Assembly: GCF_014898055.3 (NCBI RefSeq)
Contig: NW_023601322.1
Span: 66,120,740 to 66,184,739 of the forward strand
DNA length: 64,000 bases
Reading direction: 5' to 3'
Source of the DNA: Talpa occidentalis
Lineage: Eukaryota; Chordata; Mammalia; Eulipotyphla; Talpidae
This document shows, piece after piece, positions 33,651 through 45,395 of this stretch. Numbering within the stretch: position 1 is the stretch's first letter; the number at the start of each line of letters is the position of its first letter. The notes under the pieces were generated by a model. It was not told the origin of the DNA. It saw nothing but the letters and a program-made list of their open reading frames with translations, and made no database searches. Made by a program: the position numbers and the translations under genes.

Positions 33651-34494
33651 GAATGAAATCTTGCCATTTGTGATATGGATGGGCCTTGAGGACATGCTAA
33701 GCCAAATAAGCCAGAGAAAGACGTACTGTCTGATTACTTATGTGTGCATTAAAATACAAAAGAAATAAATTTTAAAAAACCAAGTTCACAGATCTAGAGA
33801 ACATAATCAAGGTTGCCAGAGGGGAGAACAAAATGGATGAAAGAGGTCAAAAGGTATAAACTCCCAGTTATAAAGCCAGTAAGTCATGGGGATGTAATGT
33901 ACAGCATGGTGACTATAGTTAATAATACTCTATGGCATAGTTGAAAGTTGCTGAGAGTAAATCTTAAAAAGTCTCATCACACACAAAAAGTATAACTAAG
34001 TTGACAGATGATAATAAGGCTCAATTGTGGTGATCATTTCTGAGCATATACAGACAATGAATCATTATGTTGTGCACCTGAAACTAGTACAATGTGATAT
34101 GTCAATTATACCTCAAAGAAAAAAAAAAGAAAGAAACCAGGGCAAGCTGTGAACTTTCCACCACAGGACAAGACTGCGTCAGAGGGGACCGACCCTGTGT
34201 GCTGTTCCTTCTGCCCCTAATCACTCTGCTCACTCACCCTTCCTGGCCTACCTCCAGCAGCCAATGGCTTGAGCAGGGTATTTCACTCCTTAGAACTTCA
34301 GTTTCCACATCAAAAAAAGGGGAGAAAATAAGAGTTACCGGTCTTATGACACTTGTGAAGATTAAAATGGAATAAGTATGACTTTGAAGGAGGGCCTGGC
34401 TTATATAGAGAAAGTTCACCTGTTACTTCATTTACCATGCTGTGCTGTAACCATCTCCTCCTCCTTACTGGGTAATAACAGAAGACAAACTGTA

Positions 34495-34750
34495 TCTAAC
34501 ACTTGACACACAATAGTTTTGTAATCACTGTTTGCTAACTCAACAATAATAGTAATAAATGCTTATACTTAATATGTCCTTTTTATATGCCCAGCTAGTT
34601 GACAAACACTTGAAATTGATTCACTGATTTAAGCCTCACAACAAACCTGGGAGGTATTATTTTTGCCATTTTACAGATAAGGAAACTGAGACATTCAAAG
34701 TTTCAGAAAACTGCCACCCAAATAGTAAGTGATGAAACCAGCATTCAAAC
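34495..34750 (-). repeat. MIR SINE
   Basis: Reversed MIR: atttaagcctcacaacaaacctgggaggtattattt, then ccattttacagataaggaaactgag and gaaaccagcattcaaact. Confidence 0.8.
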
Positions 34751-34755
34751 TAGGA

Positions 34756-34863
34756 GGAAGGAAGGAAGGAAGGAAGGAAGGAAGGAAGGAAGGAAGGAAG
34801 GAAGGAAGGAAGGAAGGAAGGAAGGAAGGAAGGAAGGAAGGAAGGAAGGAAGGAAGGAAGGAA
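34756..34863. repeat. (GGAA)27 microsatellite
   Basis: 27 uninterrupted GGAA units, followed by a short GGCA-containing decay. The opposite strand reads as a long poly-(LPSFLPSF) frame, which is an artefact of the repeat. Confidence 0.97.
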
Positions 34864-34874
34864 GGCAGGCAGGA

Positions 34875-35595
34875 ATGAAACAAATCAACTTGACCTTACT
34901 ATTAGCTTATCCAACCCAGGGCTCAAGGGGATTAGTGTATACTGGTGTGTAAAAGGGAGAGAGCTAATAAACTTGCAAATCTCCCACCCAAGTCCCTAAC
35001 CTCACTCTGGCCCCAGTCTAAATAACACAATGGCAGCTAATTGTTTCCTGCTGCCCCACACTATCTCTTTGGCAATCAAGCAACCGGCTTGAGGTGGGGG
35101 TGCAGGGCTGGAGAGCTGTCACTGTTCACCTCTGGGTGAGTGTTGAGGGCTTAGGGATCCGTGTACTGAGTCCCATGGGTTTCTTTGTACCGCTACTTCC
35201 CCCTACAACAAATTCTGGAGGCAGATACCCAAGCTACTTGATGAATAAATCTCAAGCCCAGGGGAGCCCTGCCCAGACCACAGCCCCCCATCCTCTGGAC
35301 TATTTCAAAATTAGGAGAGAGAGGAAAAAAATTCCATTTCTGAACGCCACGTTGGGGGAAGTTTCCGCTTGCCCTGTATTTCAACCCCTTTCAGGGACTG
35401 TCAGAAACTCTGGGCGAAGCTCTGCCAGCACCTAGCACACAGAGCAGTTTGGGCTTGTCTGAGGCTGGAAACAGCTCTGATGAGTTGGTGCAGTCTTTCG
35501 AACATAGCCCTGCTAGCCTCAGAAATGGGTACTAAGAAAAGCAAGAAAGCCACAGCAGGCTGACCTGGCCAGGCAAGGACTAGCAGGGAGTCCAA
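34875..35595. other. Intergenic stretch, no gene seen
   Basis: Low-copy sequence. The 113-codon + strand frame at 35094 has no recognisable domain. Confidence 0.45.
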
Positions 35596-35599
35596 AGAA

Positions 35600-35790
35600 C
35601 ATGGGCATCAGGGCCAAGCCTGGCTCCACATACCAGCTCCACCACCCACTGACTGCGTAGTGTGGCCAGCTTACTTGTCCCTTTTTTTGCTGCCATTTCC
35701 TCACCTGTAAAAGGGGATAATGAATCTCACTTTACACGGTGGTTGTTGGAATTCAGGAAGGAAAAAGAACATAGTGGGCACACCATAGCT
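35600..35790 (+). repeat. MIR SINE
   Basis: Forward MIR: agcctggctccacataccagctccaccaccc, actgactgcgtagtgtggcc, then atttcctcacctgtaaaagggg and ggtggttgttggaattcagg. Confidence 0.75.
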
Positions 35791-36039
35791 CGTTACCTCA
35801 TTCCCCTAGAGAGAAAGGAACCCAAGGGGGAAGGAGGAGTTAGAACAGAACTGAGGGACCCCTTTGCTATTGCAAAGATACTTTAACCAGATTATCCAGG
35901 TCCCATGGCTGTGACTTACTCCCTAATTCTAATTTCCCATCATACTCTTAGGAGCATGCGTTTACTTTGTGACACCTTTGGGATTCACAGCACACATTTC
36001 AAACCTGCCCCCTGGACAATGTGAGCAGCGTGCTCAAGT

Positions 36040-36115
36040 CTCTGTTTCAATAATTAATTCATCTAATAAATATTTATTGAGCACCGACTACTTGTCAAGC
36101 CAAGAGACAGGATGA
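36040..36115 (-). repeat. L2/MIR 3'-end remnant
   Basis: The phrase ttcatctaataaatatttattgagcaccgactacttgtcaagcc is the usual reversed L2 3' end. Confidence 0.55.
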
Positions 36116-36719
36116 GCAAACCCGACATGGGGCCTAATGTTAGGGAGCCTGGCCATCTTTGGGGAGACTGGGAGGAGCAAGACACAAATGCTGGGAAAGC
36201 TGAATGCAAGGTCACAGGTAAGTTCTGCTGGTGAGTCCCTTGATTATGGGTTTCCAGTAGACCCCCTTTAAACAGATGATGTGAAATGAATACTTTGTTG
36301 AAATGAAGAAAGGGAAATACAATGAATACTCCAGAAGAGGAAGCCTGGCATGGCACCAGCCACTCAGAGCCGCTGGCAGAGGGGAGGGAGTCCCCCTGTA
36401 GGCTGGACTTCTGAGACTGTGGGAGGTTGGGTGCCCCCTCACAGGGACCGCTGGAAGAGCCAGGGTTTGACCTCTGGCTTTTGTTGACCCCAAGCATTCT
36501 TTCCATTGTGTCACAAAGAATTAATACGATGTGTCTCCTATCCTCTGAGGAGTCCAGACCATATTCAGGTAGTCTTAGGGAGTTGTTTAGGATCAGACCC
36601 TAGGGGGCCCTGAGTGCCAGCATAGCATGTTTAGTCTTGTTTTTTTTTTGGTTTTTTTTTTTGGGAACAGGACAAATGACAAGCTAGGAGTTAAAGTACT
36701 TAAGAGGAGCTCCAATAGA

Positions 36720-36900
36720 GACAACAATCATAGAATACCATAAGCTCTGCTATTATTGTTCATTCCTGTGCTTATCCTAGTCCTATTGCTCACTTTAAAG
36801 GTGAGGAAAAGGAGGATCAGAGAGGTTAAGCCATCCACCCAAAGACATATGGCTGTTCAAGGATTTGAACTCATAGCCTCTGCTCCTGGTCATTGCCTCA
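36720..36900 (-). repeat. MIR SINE
   Basis: Reversed MIR: ctcactttaaaggtgaggaaaagg, gatcagagaggttaagcc, then ttcaaggatttgaactcatagcctctg. Confidence 0.75.
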
Positions 36901-37179
36901 TCTGAACTGGGAACCAGAGAAAAGGCTGCAGGAAAGGAGAGGCCGATGGTCAATGGAAGAGACCTGCAGAGAAATATCAGAGAAAGCCTGGAGCCTACCC
37001 TAACCCATAATGCCTCTGAGTCATCACTGTCCCACGGCAGGCTCTGTCTTTGCTGCTGCTGCCTTCTCTCCTAGAACTCTCTTTCCATCTTAGTCTATTG
37101 AAAGCTGACCCACCCACCCCAAAAGCCAAACTCAGATCCCTTTCCTGACCTCCTACTGCCTCTGGCACCATCCCTACCT

Positions 37180-37330
37180 CTGAAGCCAGGATCAGAATTG
37201 GATTTGCCACCTCTTGGCTGTGCAACCTGCACTAATCTCTGCCTCAGTTTCCTCGTCTGTCATAAGGATGCCCTAAGACCTGCTTCACTGGAGTTCTATA
37301 AGAACAAAATTAAAGGCAATAAGGAACGTG
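37180..37330 (+). repeat. MIR SINE
   Basis: Forward MIR: gatttgccacctcttggctgtgcaacctg, then ctctgcctcagtttcctcgtctgtcataagg. Confidence 0.7.
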
Positions 37331-38780
37331 TATGTGCTCTAAACATGAAAGTGATGATTTTATGTGGCGAGTGATATGTTAATTTTGTCATATTGCCCCA
37401 CTAGGCCATGAGATTACAAAAGGAGTGTTTTGGTTTTGCCTCTTGCCTGTCCCTCTATGACATACTTCACAGTGAACCTGTTGTACAGAGGCCCCAGTCT
37501 GGGTATCTTGATGTGGAATGTCCCTGGGAAGCAGGGGAGCTAGCCATGGCCAAGGGACCAGACTGCCCGGGCCTCTCCATGGTCTGCCAGCCCTTTCCTG
37601 AGTCTGGAGTGGCCTCTGGTTTCCGAGGCAGCTGCAGCTCTGCACAATTCACCTCCTTCCCGTGTAACCCATTTCAGGATCAGCCAGCCAGGAGGTCATA
37701 AAATGCAAAGAGGAAGTAGAGCATCCCACAATTGTAGGAACCTGGACTCCCAGGGAAGTAACCTGTCTGTGGGTCTGTCTGCCTCTGGGGAAGTGGGCCA
37801 TAAATCACTATCTTAAGAGTTGGTGAAAGGATATGAGCTATTTATAAAAAGTCCTGGGCTTTTGAACTCTTTAAAGAGGCAATAGTCTTTGCTGAGGTAA
37901 TTGGGGTTTGGTATCAAGGGCCCAAATGCTTTAGTAAACAAAGCCACCAGCGCCCAGCTGGAGTGGGGAGGAGAGTGTGTGTGCCGGCAAGGGCAGGAGC
38001 CCAGAGACAGGCCAGCTGCCATTCCCCAACTCCCCTGTGGCCCCGACCCCATTGGTCACTGAGCACAGAGGGGTTAACTCTTGCCTGACGACTGCTGTGT
38101 CCTTCCAAGAGTTAGGAGAGGCAGTTAAGTGAGCCATGATGAGTGTTCCGCAGGTTTGCATAAAATTCTGCATGACTTTGCATCAGTGTTTCTTTCACCT
38201 TGAAGACTCTCCCCAGCCCCTTCTTCAGTGCTACTTCTTCCCTAACTATCCTGACCTCTTTACTCACGTAAACATTTTTATTTTCTTCAAGGAATTTTTG
38301 GATCTGAGAGTTGGGATTCATGGTCCCCACCAGACCCCTCCGTACTCACACCCTGCTTGGGGATGTGTACCCACATATCTGTTACATGAAGAAAATTAAA
38401 GAAACACACAGAAGAGGGGACCCACTGTGACTCTCCTGGGGGTAGGGGTGATTGGAATGTGACAGACTTCAGAGAGAAGGGAACTTCTGAGTGGAAGTGC
38501 AGGCCAGGTGGGGACTATATGTCAAGTCCCAGAGCAGAGGTGAGGTGGTCTGTCCAGAGCACAGTGAGTGGGAAGAGTGGGAGAAAGAAGGCCTGCAAGC
38601 AGGTTATGAAAGGTCGTATGGATGGGAAAGAACTTTTACCAGGGTTTTCCAGGAGGGACGGGGAGAGGGAAGGATGAAGAGGTGGACCCCAGGTGACTTT
38701 TAGAATAGCGAAACTATTCCACATGATACTATAGATACATGGCATTATCTATTTTCTAACCCAGAGAATGTAAAACCCAG
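37331..38780. other. Intergenic stretch, no gene seen
   Basis: Mostly unique sequence. The part at about 37700-38130 is GC-moderate and free of recognisable repeats, so it is a candidate for conserved non-coding DNA, but nothing in it proves function. Confidence 0.4.
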
Positions 38781-38965
38781 AATGACCTTACTTAAACTGT
38801 GATCTTTGTTAGTAATATTGATCACTATTATCACACTATATTACACTACTGCAAGATGTTTATAGGGGAAACAGGGAAAGGGTGCAGTCTTCTGGGGCCA
38901 CTCTGTACTTGCTACTCATCTTTCTGCCAACCTAAAACTGCTCTAAAAGAGAAAGTTATTGAGAA
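38781..38965 (+). repeat. L1M-type LINE 3' end
   Basis: L1 3'-terminal phrases: gcaagatgtttataggggaaac, then actctgtacttgctactcatc and cctaaaactgctctaaaagagaaagttatt. Confidence 0.6.
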
Positions 38966-39339
38966 AAACAAACCACATGCTCACCACAGGACAGGGATTG
39001 TGAAAGATCCACACAGTGGAGTACGATCCTGCCATAAAAATCATGTGCCTATGGAACAATCTCCATCAAAAGTAAGTGCCGGCCAGGAGTATGACTTGCC
39101 CTGACTTATGCAGTTACTCATGCGTGCGCTTGACTGCAGTGAGACCGTCTGTGGAATGTACCTGAGGCCACTCAACATAGCTCCCACCTAGGAGGGGATG
39201 TGAGGACACATCTCACCATAACACCCTTTTGTACCTTAAAATTTTACTACCACATGCAACTAATGCCTATTCAAAAAAAAGAAAGTTTAAATTTTTTGTA
39301 AATTTATAAACTTTTCCCTTTCAGTTTGCTTTAGATATA

Positions 39340-39850
39340 GAGCAGAAAAGAAAGAAAAACCCAGTGCAGTTCCTGACTGGCAGGAGATGTCCTCTAGCAC
39401 CTTTGCCTGGCACTTTATACATGGAGTCATTAGGTATTCCTAAGTACCTGTGGTTATTTGTCTTCCCTTTAAAGTGTAGCCTCCTTGAAGGCAAAGTGTT
39501 GTCTATTTTGCTGTATTTCTAGCTTCTGCTGGAAAGATCTTTTAATAATTATGTTGATACCCTGGCAAGATAAAAATCTGCCTTTCCATGTTTAATCGAG
39601 GTATGGAAAGATCTAAATTTTAATGTCTGCCTGGTTTTCTCTCTTCAATTCATTCAACACTTACTGAGCAGCCCCATTGTGGATGCTTCACTGTTCTGTC
39701 CTGTGGGACAATCTTATTCCTAGTTCCTCCCCCTCCATTTAACTACTGGCTAGGCACACGCTTGTGTATTATCTTTGTATCTCCTTGTACAACCGAGAAA
39801 ATTACCGCACACATAGTATTTTCCCAGTCAGTATCTGTTGTGTGAATGAA
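39340..39850 (+). repeat. L2-like LINE remnants
   Basis: Two diverged pieces are seen: 39400-39540 (tgtagcctccttgaaggcaaagtg) and 39640-39850, which ends in a short (gaat)n run. Confidence 0.45.
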
Positions 39851-39884
39851 TGAATGAATTCATGTTCCAGCCAAATGAGTTTAA

Positions 39885-40050
39885 ATAACACGGCAGTGAA
39901 CGTTGATTTCCCATTTAATCCTCACGGCCAGCCACTGAGATCAGCATCATTTTCAGATGAAGAAACTGAGGCTGGAAACTTTAGTGACTTGCTGGGGGTT
40001 ACAGGACTATTAAGAAGTAGGGCCTGGATTCCTGTCCAGTCTGACCTACT
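39885..40050 (-). repeat. MIR SINE
   Basis: Reversed MIR: atttaatcctcacggccagcc, then cattttcagatgaagaaactgaggctgg and cttgctgggggttacagg. Confidence 0.75.
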
Positions 40051-40824
40051 TTTGAGAAGGGATATACTGTAGGGGAGGTGCCACATTATCGTCCTCTCCA
40101 GACTCCAGGCCATGTTTCTGAGATGGCCTTGGGAGCTACACAATAATAGTAAATGGCTCTTCCGGTCTTACTGGCTACATTCTGGGGCCTGCCCTAACTG
40201 CAGGCATGGCAGGGATTAATTTTAAAAGGGGATATTTTAACAATAATGGTTCATTTGTGATAATAGTTCGGTCTAAGTAGCAGCAAAAAACACCTTCAAC
40301 TGCACCACACAAGTTGGGGCCATAGACACCCAAAGGTGGGTCATTAGGACCCTGGAGGCAGTGTATCCACTGGAGGAGCAGGTGGATGGCAGGAAGGGGA
40401 GAGTGAGAGCCAGGAATGGCCAGGCCAAGACTCCCTGTCATTCAAGTAACGCATTTCAGAACATGGCCTGGTCAGAAACGCAGCATCGGGCTGGGCTGCC
40501 CAGAGCAGCTCACTCTGTGAGCTGAGGGCATGGGGCCCTCACAGTGTGGTCAGGAGCAGCTGCACAGCTCCTTGTAGAAGTGAATGCAGCAGAGGAGTAC
40601 AAGACATGGGCTTGGCAGTTAGGATCATGGAATGAAGCTAAATCTCTCGCCCCAATTCCTAATAAAATGAAAAAAAACAGTTTTTTTAAAAAGGCCAACA
40701 AACATAATCACTCGCCAGAACAACCAGAAAGCCTCCCACACAGGAATGCTTGCCAGGTAACTGCCACAAAGAAGCAGCACAAGCATGGACCCCTTGACAC
40801 TGCCCGTGACACACTCGTATCTCA

Positions 40825-40915
40825 TCCCACCATTCGTAGATGAGAAAATGGGTTCCTGCCCTGTCTCACAGCTGTGAAGTAGTGGAGCAGGTGTTCAGAC
40901 ACAGGCCTGGGACCC
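40825..40915 (-). repeat. MIR SINE fragment
   Basis: Short reversed piece: gtagatgagaaaatgggttc, then gtctcacagctgtgaagtagtggagc. Confidence 0.5.
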
Positions 40916-40980
40916 AGAGACTCTAGGAGGCGTCCCCTTGCCAGAAACCATGCTAAACTCTCAACTTGCATTATCTCATT

Positions 40981-41253
40981 CATTTTTTTTGAAAGATTTA
41001 TTTATTTATGCATACAAGAACTAGGGTATAGGCCAGAGGTGTGGGGGGGTAAGAGGATTCACCAGAGACATAGTGGGGAGCAGAACAGGCAGACTGACTG
41101 AAATACACTGCTGAGGGGAGCAGAGGGCGAGTCAGGAAAGGTCTGCTGTGCCATGTGGGTCACCTCCCTGGCCGGGGATCGAACTCCTGCTGCAGTGGTT
41201 ACGGACAGTTTCATAGTGCTGTGCTTAACCCCTTGGGCCACCAGGGAGGCCCA
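40981..41253 (-). repeat. tRNA-derived SINE (older subfamily)
   Basis: Full-length minus copy. The perfect 14-bp duplication tgcattatctcatt lies at 40967-40980 and 41254-41267. Confidence 0.95.
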
Positions 41254-41739
41254 TGCATTATCTCATTTAACCCTGCAGCCACCCAAGGCCTAGCACTATT
41301 CTCAGGGCCAGGAAAAGGTGAACCGGGCACTTTATCTCAACTTAGAACTGGGTTGGTGTTACTGCTCTTTCCCTTTCTCTGCCCCAGTATGCTCAGTATG
41401 ATCCTTCTTTAACTTTTTGTCATTTTGTTGATTGTGGGTTTTTTGCATTGATTTTGACTCCCTAAAAAGATTGCATTATTATTTATCTTCATTACTGAGT
41501 TTTTTCTTTTTTTCTTTTTTTTTTGGAGGGAGGGGGTGTGTATACTCAAGATGAGTACCTCACCTACTTCATCTTAGTTTTGGCCTTGAACTCTGCTTTG
41601 ACTTTTCAGATGAGGAACTCAATACACAGGGGAAGGTTATGTTCTCTAACTTAATTACAAAGTTCATAGGTACTAGAGAAGAAATGAGAAACAGGCCCTC
41701 AGAGTCCAGCTCTCAGGAACAGTGTCATATTGTCAGGTA

Positions 41740-42130
41740 CTGTTACCTTAGCTCTGATTCTCTCGCCCTTTATTTGCAGTTTTCAGGCATCAGACCCACC
41801 ATCTTTGCTCCAGTCAGGTTTTCTTCACCTCCAGGTCCTTGCCACAGGCCTTGTCTATCCTTCCAAATCACCTAATCACTCCCTGGACTCTTCCTGACTT
41901 CCTGAGTCCCCAAACCGGATGTGGCTTTTCTGTCCTCTGTACCAAAGGCCCTCTGTGTGTATCTTCTCCATGGCATGTACTCTGCCCTCTCTTGTAAGAG
42001 GTCATGTCTGGACTTGTCACACTCACCTTCCCAGACAACCTTAGCGCCCCAGGGTGGGAAATGCTGGAGGAAGCAGATCTCATGTACTCATGTGTACATG
42101 TTTAACACTTCCTCCATAACTAACACTTAG
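41740..42130 (+). repeat. L2-like LINE fragment
   Basis: CT-rich order typical of L2: tcttcacctccaggtccttgccacagg, then aaatcacctaatcactccctgg. The family call is moderate. Confidence 0.45.
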
Positions 42131-42194
42131 GAAAAATAATTTTATCTAATTTGGGGCGTTGTTTCTTTTGTAGGAAAAATATTCTTAAATTCCA

Positions 42195-42340
42195 TGTCAG
42201 TGATGGTTAAGAATACAGACTTCACATCCAGACTGACTGTGTTCAAATCCTGACTCTACTGCTTATTAGCTGTGTGACTTTGGGGAAACTAAAGTTTGTC
42301 TGTTTCCTCAACTATAAAATGGAAGTAGTGTTGGAAAACT
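42195..42340 (+). repeat. MIR SINE, cut by a SINE insertion
   Basis: Forward MIR: gatggttaagaatacagacttcacatcc, tgttcaaatcctgactctactgc, gctgtgtgactttgggg, then cctcaactataaaatggaagtagtg. It resumes after the insertion at about 42659. Confidence 0.8.
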
Positions 42341-42658
42341 CTTTTTTTTTTAAACTTCTCAAAAGTTTTCTTTTTTTATATATATATGTTTTTAAAAAAT
42401 TATTTATTTATACAATCACTGGGTACAGTCAGAAGCGCGGGAGGGTGAGAGAATTCACCAGAGCCAGAGCGGGGAGCAGAGCAGGCAGAAGAACCAAAGT
42501 ACACTGCTGAGGGGAGCAGCGGGCAGCAGGAGAGGTCTGCGCACCATGTGGGACTCTCCTCTGGTGGCCGGGGAGCAGCCGGGGATTGAACCGGCGCTGC
42601 AGAGGCTGCGGGCAGCTTCGCAACCCAGCGCTCAACCGCTGTGCCACCGGGGAGGCCC
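42341..42658 (-). repeat. tRNA-derived SINE (young-type subfamily) nested in MIR
   Basis: Minus copy with the young signature (actgggtacagtcagaagcg in + reading) and a long AT-rich tail that includes a (TA)n run. The flanks agtgttggaaaact (42327-42340) and agtattggaaaact (42659-42672) match at 13 of 14 bases. Confidence 0.92.
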
Positions 42659-42949
42659 AGTATTGGAAAACTTAATGTGAGTTTCTAGTATACTTCTTGA
42701 GTCACGGGAAATTGTCACTAAATATTAGCTGTAATTATAAAGTACATAATATAGGTAACAGTTGAGATTAGAAAAATGAATGTGCTGGCCACTTATAGGA
42801 TGGACTAAGGGGCAAAAGATAGGTTAGAGATTAGCCAAGTGGCTCAGGTCTAGACTGTAGCAAAGACAAAAAGAGGTGCAAAGAATATGAGGCCCCTCTA
42901 GGGGGTGAGTGGACACAAGTAAAGCAAAAGGGTCAGAGTGAACTGAAGG

Positions 42950-42964
42950 GTGTGTGTGTGTGTA
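42950..42964. repeat. Short (GT)n run
   Basis: About seven GT units. Confidence 0.7.
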
Positions 42965-42999
42965 AAATCTAGAAGCTGACATCATTTCTGCATCATGGA

Positions 43000-44190
43000 A
43001 ACCATGGGCCAAACTGTCCTGACAAAGTGACAGCAGAACTTAAAACACACAACACAGAAGCTGAGAACTGATGGCCAACAAAGAGAAAGCATCTCCTTAA
43101 GGCTGGGGGCAGGGGTCCTGGGGCAAATCTACTGGAGGGAAAACTCCCCAGCAGGCTACAACGTTTGGTCAAGTGGCCGGAAGGTGGTCCATTAGAAGGC
43201 CATAAAGGGGGCAAGCCTCCTGACCCAAGGGCCTTTGGTCATGTCGTGGCCACAGGGCCAGGCACAGTGAGAACAAAGGGACCTTCCTTGGCAGGAAGCC
43301 AGACAAGAGGCTTGATTGCCTCATTTTCTTCCGCCTCTCACTGGGCCCAATGGCCCCTCTAGCTCTCAGAGCCTCAAGCTTCTTCCTTTCCACAAAACAA
43401 GTGGGTTTTAACGACAGGTGAAAAGAAATCTCCCTACTACGGAAGACTCTGGAAATAAAAGGAGTCATCTCCTGGGGGGTGATGGGTGACTTCAGGGAGG
43501 CCAAAAGGTTGCTTCCATTTGGTGCCTGAAATTCCCACCCTTAACGACCACCCGGCTCCCAGCCCTGGGAGGTGTCATTATCACCTATTAGCATCTTAAG
43601 TAAGTTTTAATGCTCTGGGAGTGGCCTTAGGGGCCAGGCTGGGAACTCCCGAGGCTTTAGGGAGGCTGAGGACAGGGGGGGGCCCTAGACCAAATCTCCC
43701 TGGGGGGTGGTGAGAAAGGAAGGCAGCCTTAGACTGAAGGGGACTCAGAAGAGTTGGGAAGACAAACGAGGCCTATTTCACAGATTCCCCAGCACATCCT
43801 GTCTCCACGAGACTTCCTCAGGCCCTTTGTGCCCTGGCTTCTGAGCCAAGACAGTCCCAGCTAAACTCCTGAAGACCATGATACTCAATGTTACTTATTT
43901 TCTTGCTACCATGGCCTCAGAACAAAACAAAACGAAGCAAAACAAAATGCAGAAAGTTTCTTTTCAGCTCTGCAGAGCCTGGGAAGGGACGCTACAGGGG
44001 GAATTAGTGCTCCCAAGTCAGGCGGCTATGACATCACAATTGCTGACATCTTGACTCCCACCAAACTGGTTTAGTGCTTTCCAGGCTGGCCCTCCCCAGA
44101 GAAAAACCCCAATTAGAGGGCCTTTCCAAATAGCCGGTGGAAGGAAGGGGTTGGGGATATTGCAGTGGTGAGAGCTGCCATCAATCACTC
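43000..44190. promoter_or_regulatory. Repeat-poor block, candidate regulatory DNA
   Basis: About 1.2 kb without recognisable repeats in an otherwise repeat-dense region. At 44029-44036 TGACATCA resembles a CRE/ATF site, and TGCTGAC at 44041-44047 is a MAF half-site. No gene is supported. A regulatory role is inference only. Confidence 0.3.
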
Positions 44191-44204
44191 AGCAGATGGC
44201 TGCT

Positions 44205-44350
44205 GAAGGCCTGTTGGGCAACACTGGCATTCTGGCAGTGCTGCTGTGTGACCCTGAGCAACTTAATCACTCTGGGCCTTCATTTCCTCCCTCGTAAAAC
44301 GGGCTGAGAACAACAGAGACTTCATAGGATTTCTGAGAGGACGAAAGGTT
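44205..44350 (+). repeat. MIR SINE
   Basis: Forward MIR: gtgctgctgtgtgaccctgagcaac, ggccttcatttcctccctcgtaaaacggg, then cataggatttctgagaggacg. Confidence 0.75.
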
Positions 44351-45235
44351 CTCACTCTTATGATACAGACCAAAAGACCCAATCAGGCCTGGGAAAGTCT
44401 CAGCAGCTCCAGGCTCCCTACCTGCCTGTCCTTGGGGGCTGCTCTCTCCCTCCTGCTATTTCAGCTGTTCCATTTTACCTTGGTCCCCAGCATTCTGAGC
44501 CATTCCTCCGAGCACCCCAATGTACCAGCTTCCCAGAAAACCTCTTCCCTTGTGAAAATGCTGTCCACTTAAGCAGACATGCTCCTGCTTTGGCCCCCAT
44601 CCCTATCTAAATCAGTCCCCTGTTTTGATCTCCTGGCCCACCCTCTCCTCTCCCTTCACTGTCCATGGCACCTTCCACCACTAGTTTGGGTGTTTGTGTG
44701 TTTAAGATCAGCTTCTCTCATCAAACTAAGCACTCAAGTCAGAGGCCTTTTGTCTTATTTGAGCACATAGGTGGTTCTCAAAGACATCTTGGGTGAGTGA
44801 AAAAAACAACAAAATGAAATGATTCAGGTAAAATACCAGGCACGGCTCTGGGTCATTAATGGCATCTGTGGCTTTGGCTGCTGGTCTGGGGTTGCTGATC
44901 CAAAATCCTTTGGGGAGAAAATGGAGACAGGCCACTCTCCAGCAAACCCATTAGAGAGGAGCCAGGAAGACACGATCAACTTCAACAGGGAACATGAGGG
45001 ACAATATTGAATTAAACATTCCATGGTAGGATGTAACTGCCTCCAAAGCTCAGAGAAAAGGAGCTGATGAGCACAAGGTTTATCAGAAAAAAATAGAACC
45101 AAAGCTGAAGGAAAAGTGACACTGAAATAGCAATGCAGTGCTGGGTGGAATTCCAGGTGGGAGGAAAATTATCTTTCTACACGCTTCCGTTTACTGCCAG
45201 TAGTAGCAGCAGCCATCTTCCATGAGCCACTATTC
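44351..45235. other. Intergenic stretch, no gene seen
   Basis: No recognisable gene. It includes CT-rich sequence at about 44400-44750 that may be an old L2 piece. Confidence 0.4.
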
Positions 45236-45395
45236 AATTCACCATTTGCAGTGGGACCAGTTACTATATCAAGGCTTCTATAGAATTATTTTAATTAATC
45301 TTCAAAACAATCCAATGATTTTAGAGGTAAGGAAGTGACGGCTTGGAGAATATCCTCTGATTTGTAGTAAGTAGAAGATCTGAGACTAACCCCCG
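45236..45395 (-). repeat. MIR SINE remnant
   Basis: Reversed pattern: aatcttcaaaacaatccaatgattttagaggtaagg, then tagtaagtagaagatctgag. Confidence 0.5.

Larger units (their letters stand above)
32745..34130 (+). repeat. L1 LINE 3' end, interrupted by a SINE
   Basis: The end of ORF2 and the 3'UTR of an L1MA/L1MB-type element. ORF2-end phrases include acaaatggtcaaaagacacatg and tgttggtgggaatgtaaattgg; the 3'UTR has gcatggtgactatagttaataa and gttgtgcacctgaaact, then a poly(A) tail at about 34118-34130. It is degraded, with no coding capacity. Confidence 0.9.

Noticed and set aside
33231..33695. 154-codon minus-strand frame
   Set aside because: It runs through an L1 fragment, an AC repeat and a SINE; similar peptides (MAQRLSAGLRSCPQPL) recur wherever the SINE occurs.
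32745..34130. Functional LINE-1 reverse transcriptase
   Set aside because: Only the extreme 3' end of ORF2 and the 3'UTR remain, with stops and an inserted SINE.
34695..34883. Repetitive LPSF-repeat protein
   Set aside because: Translation of the GGAA microsatellite on the opposite strand.
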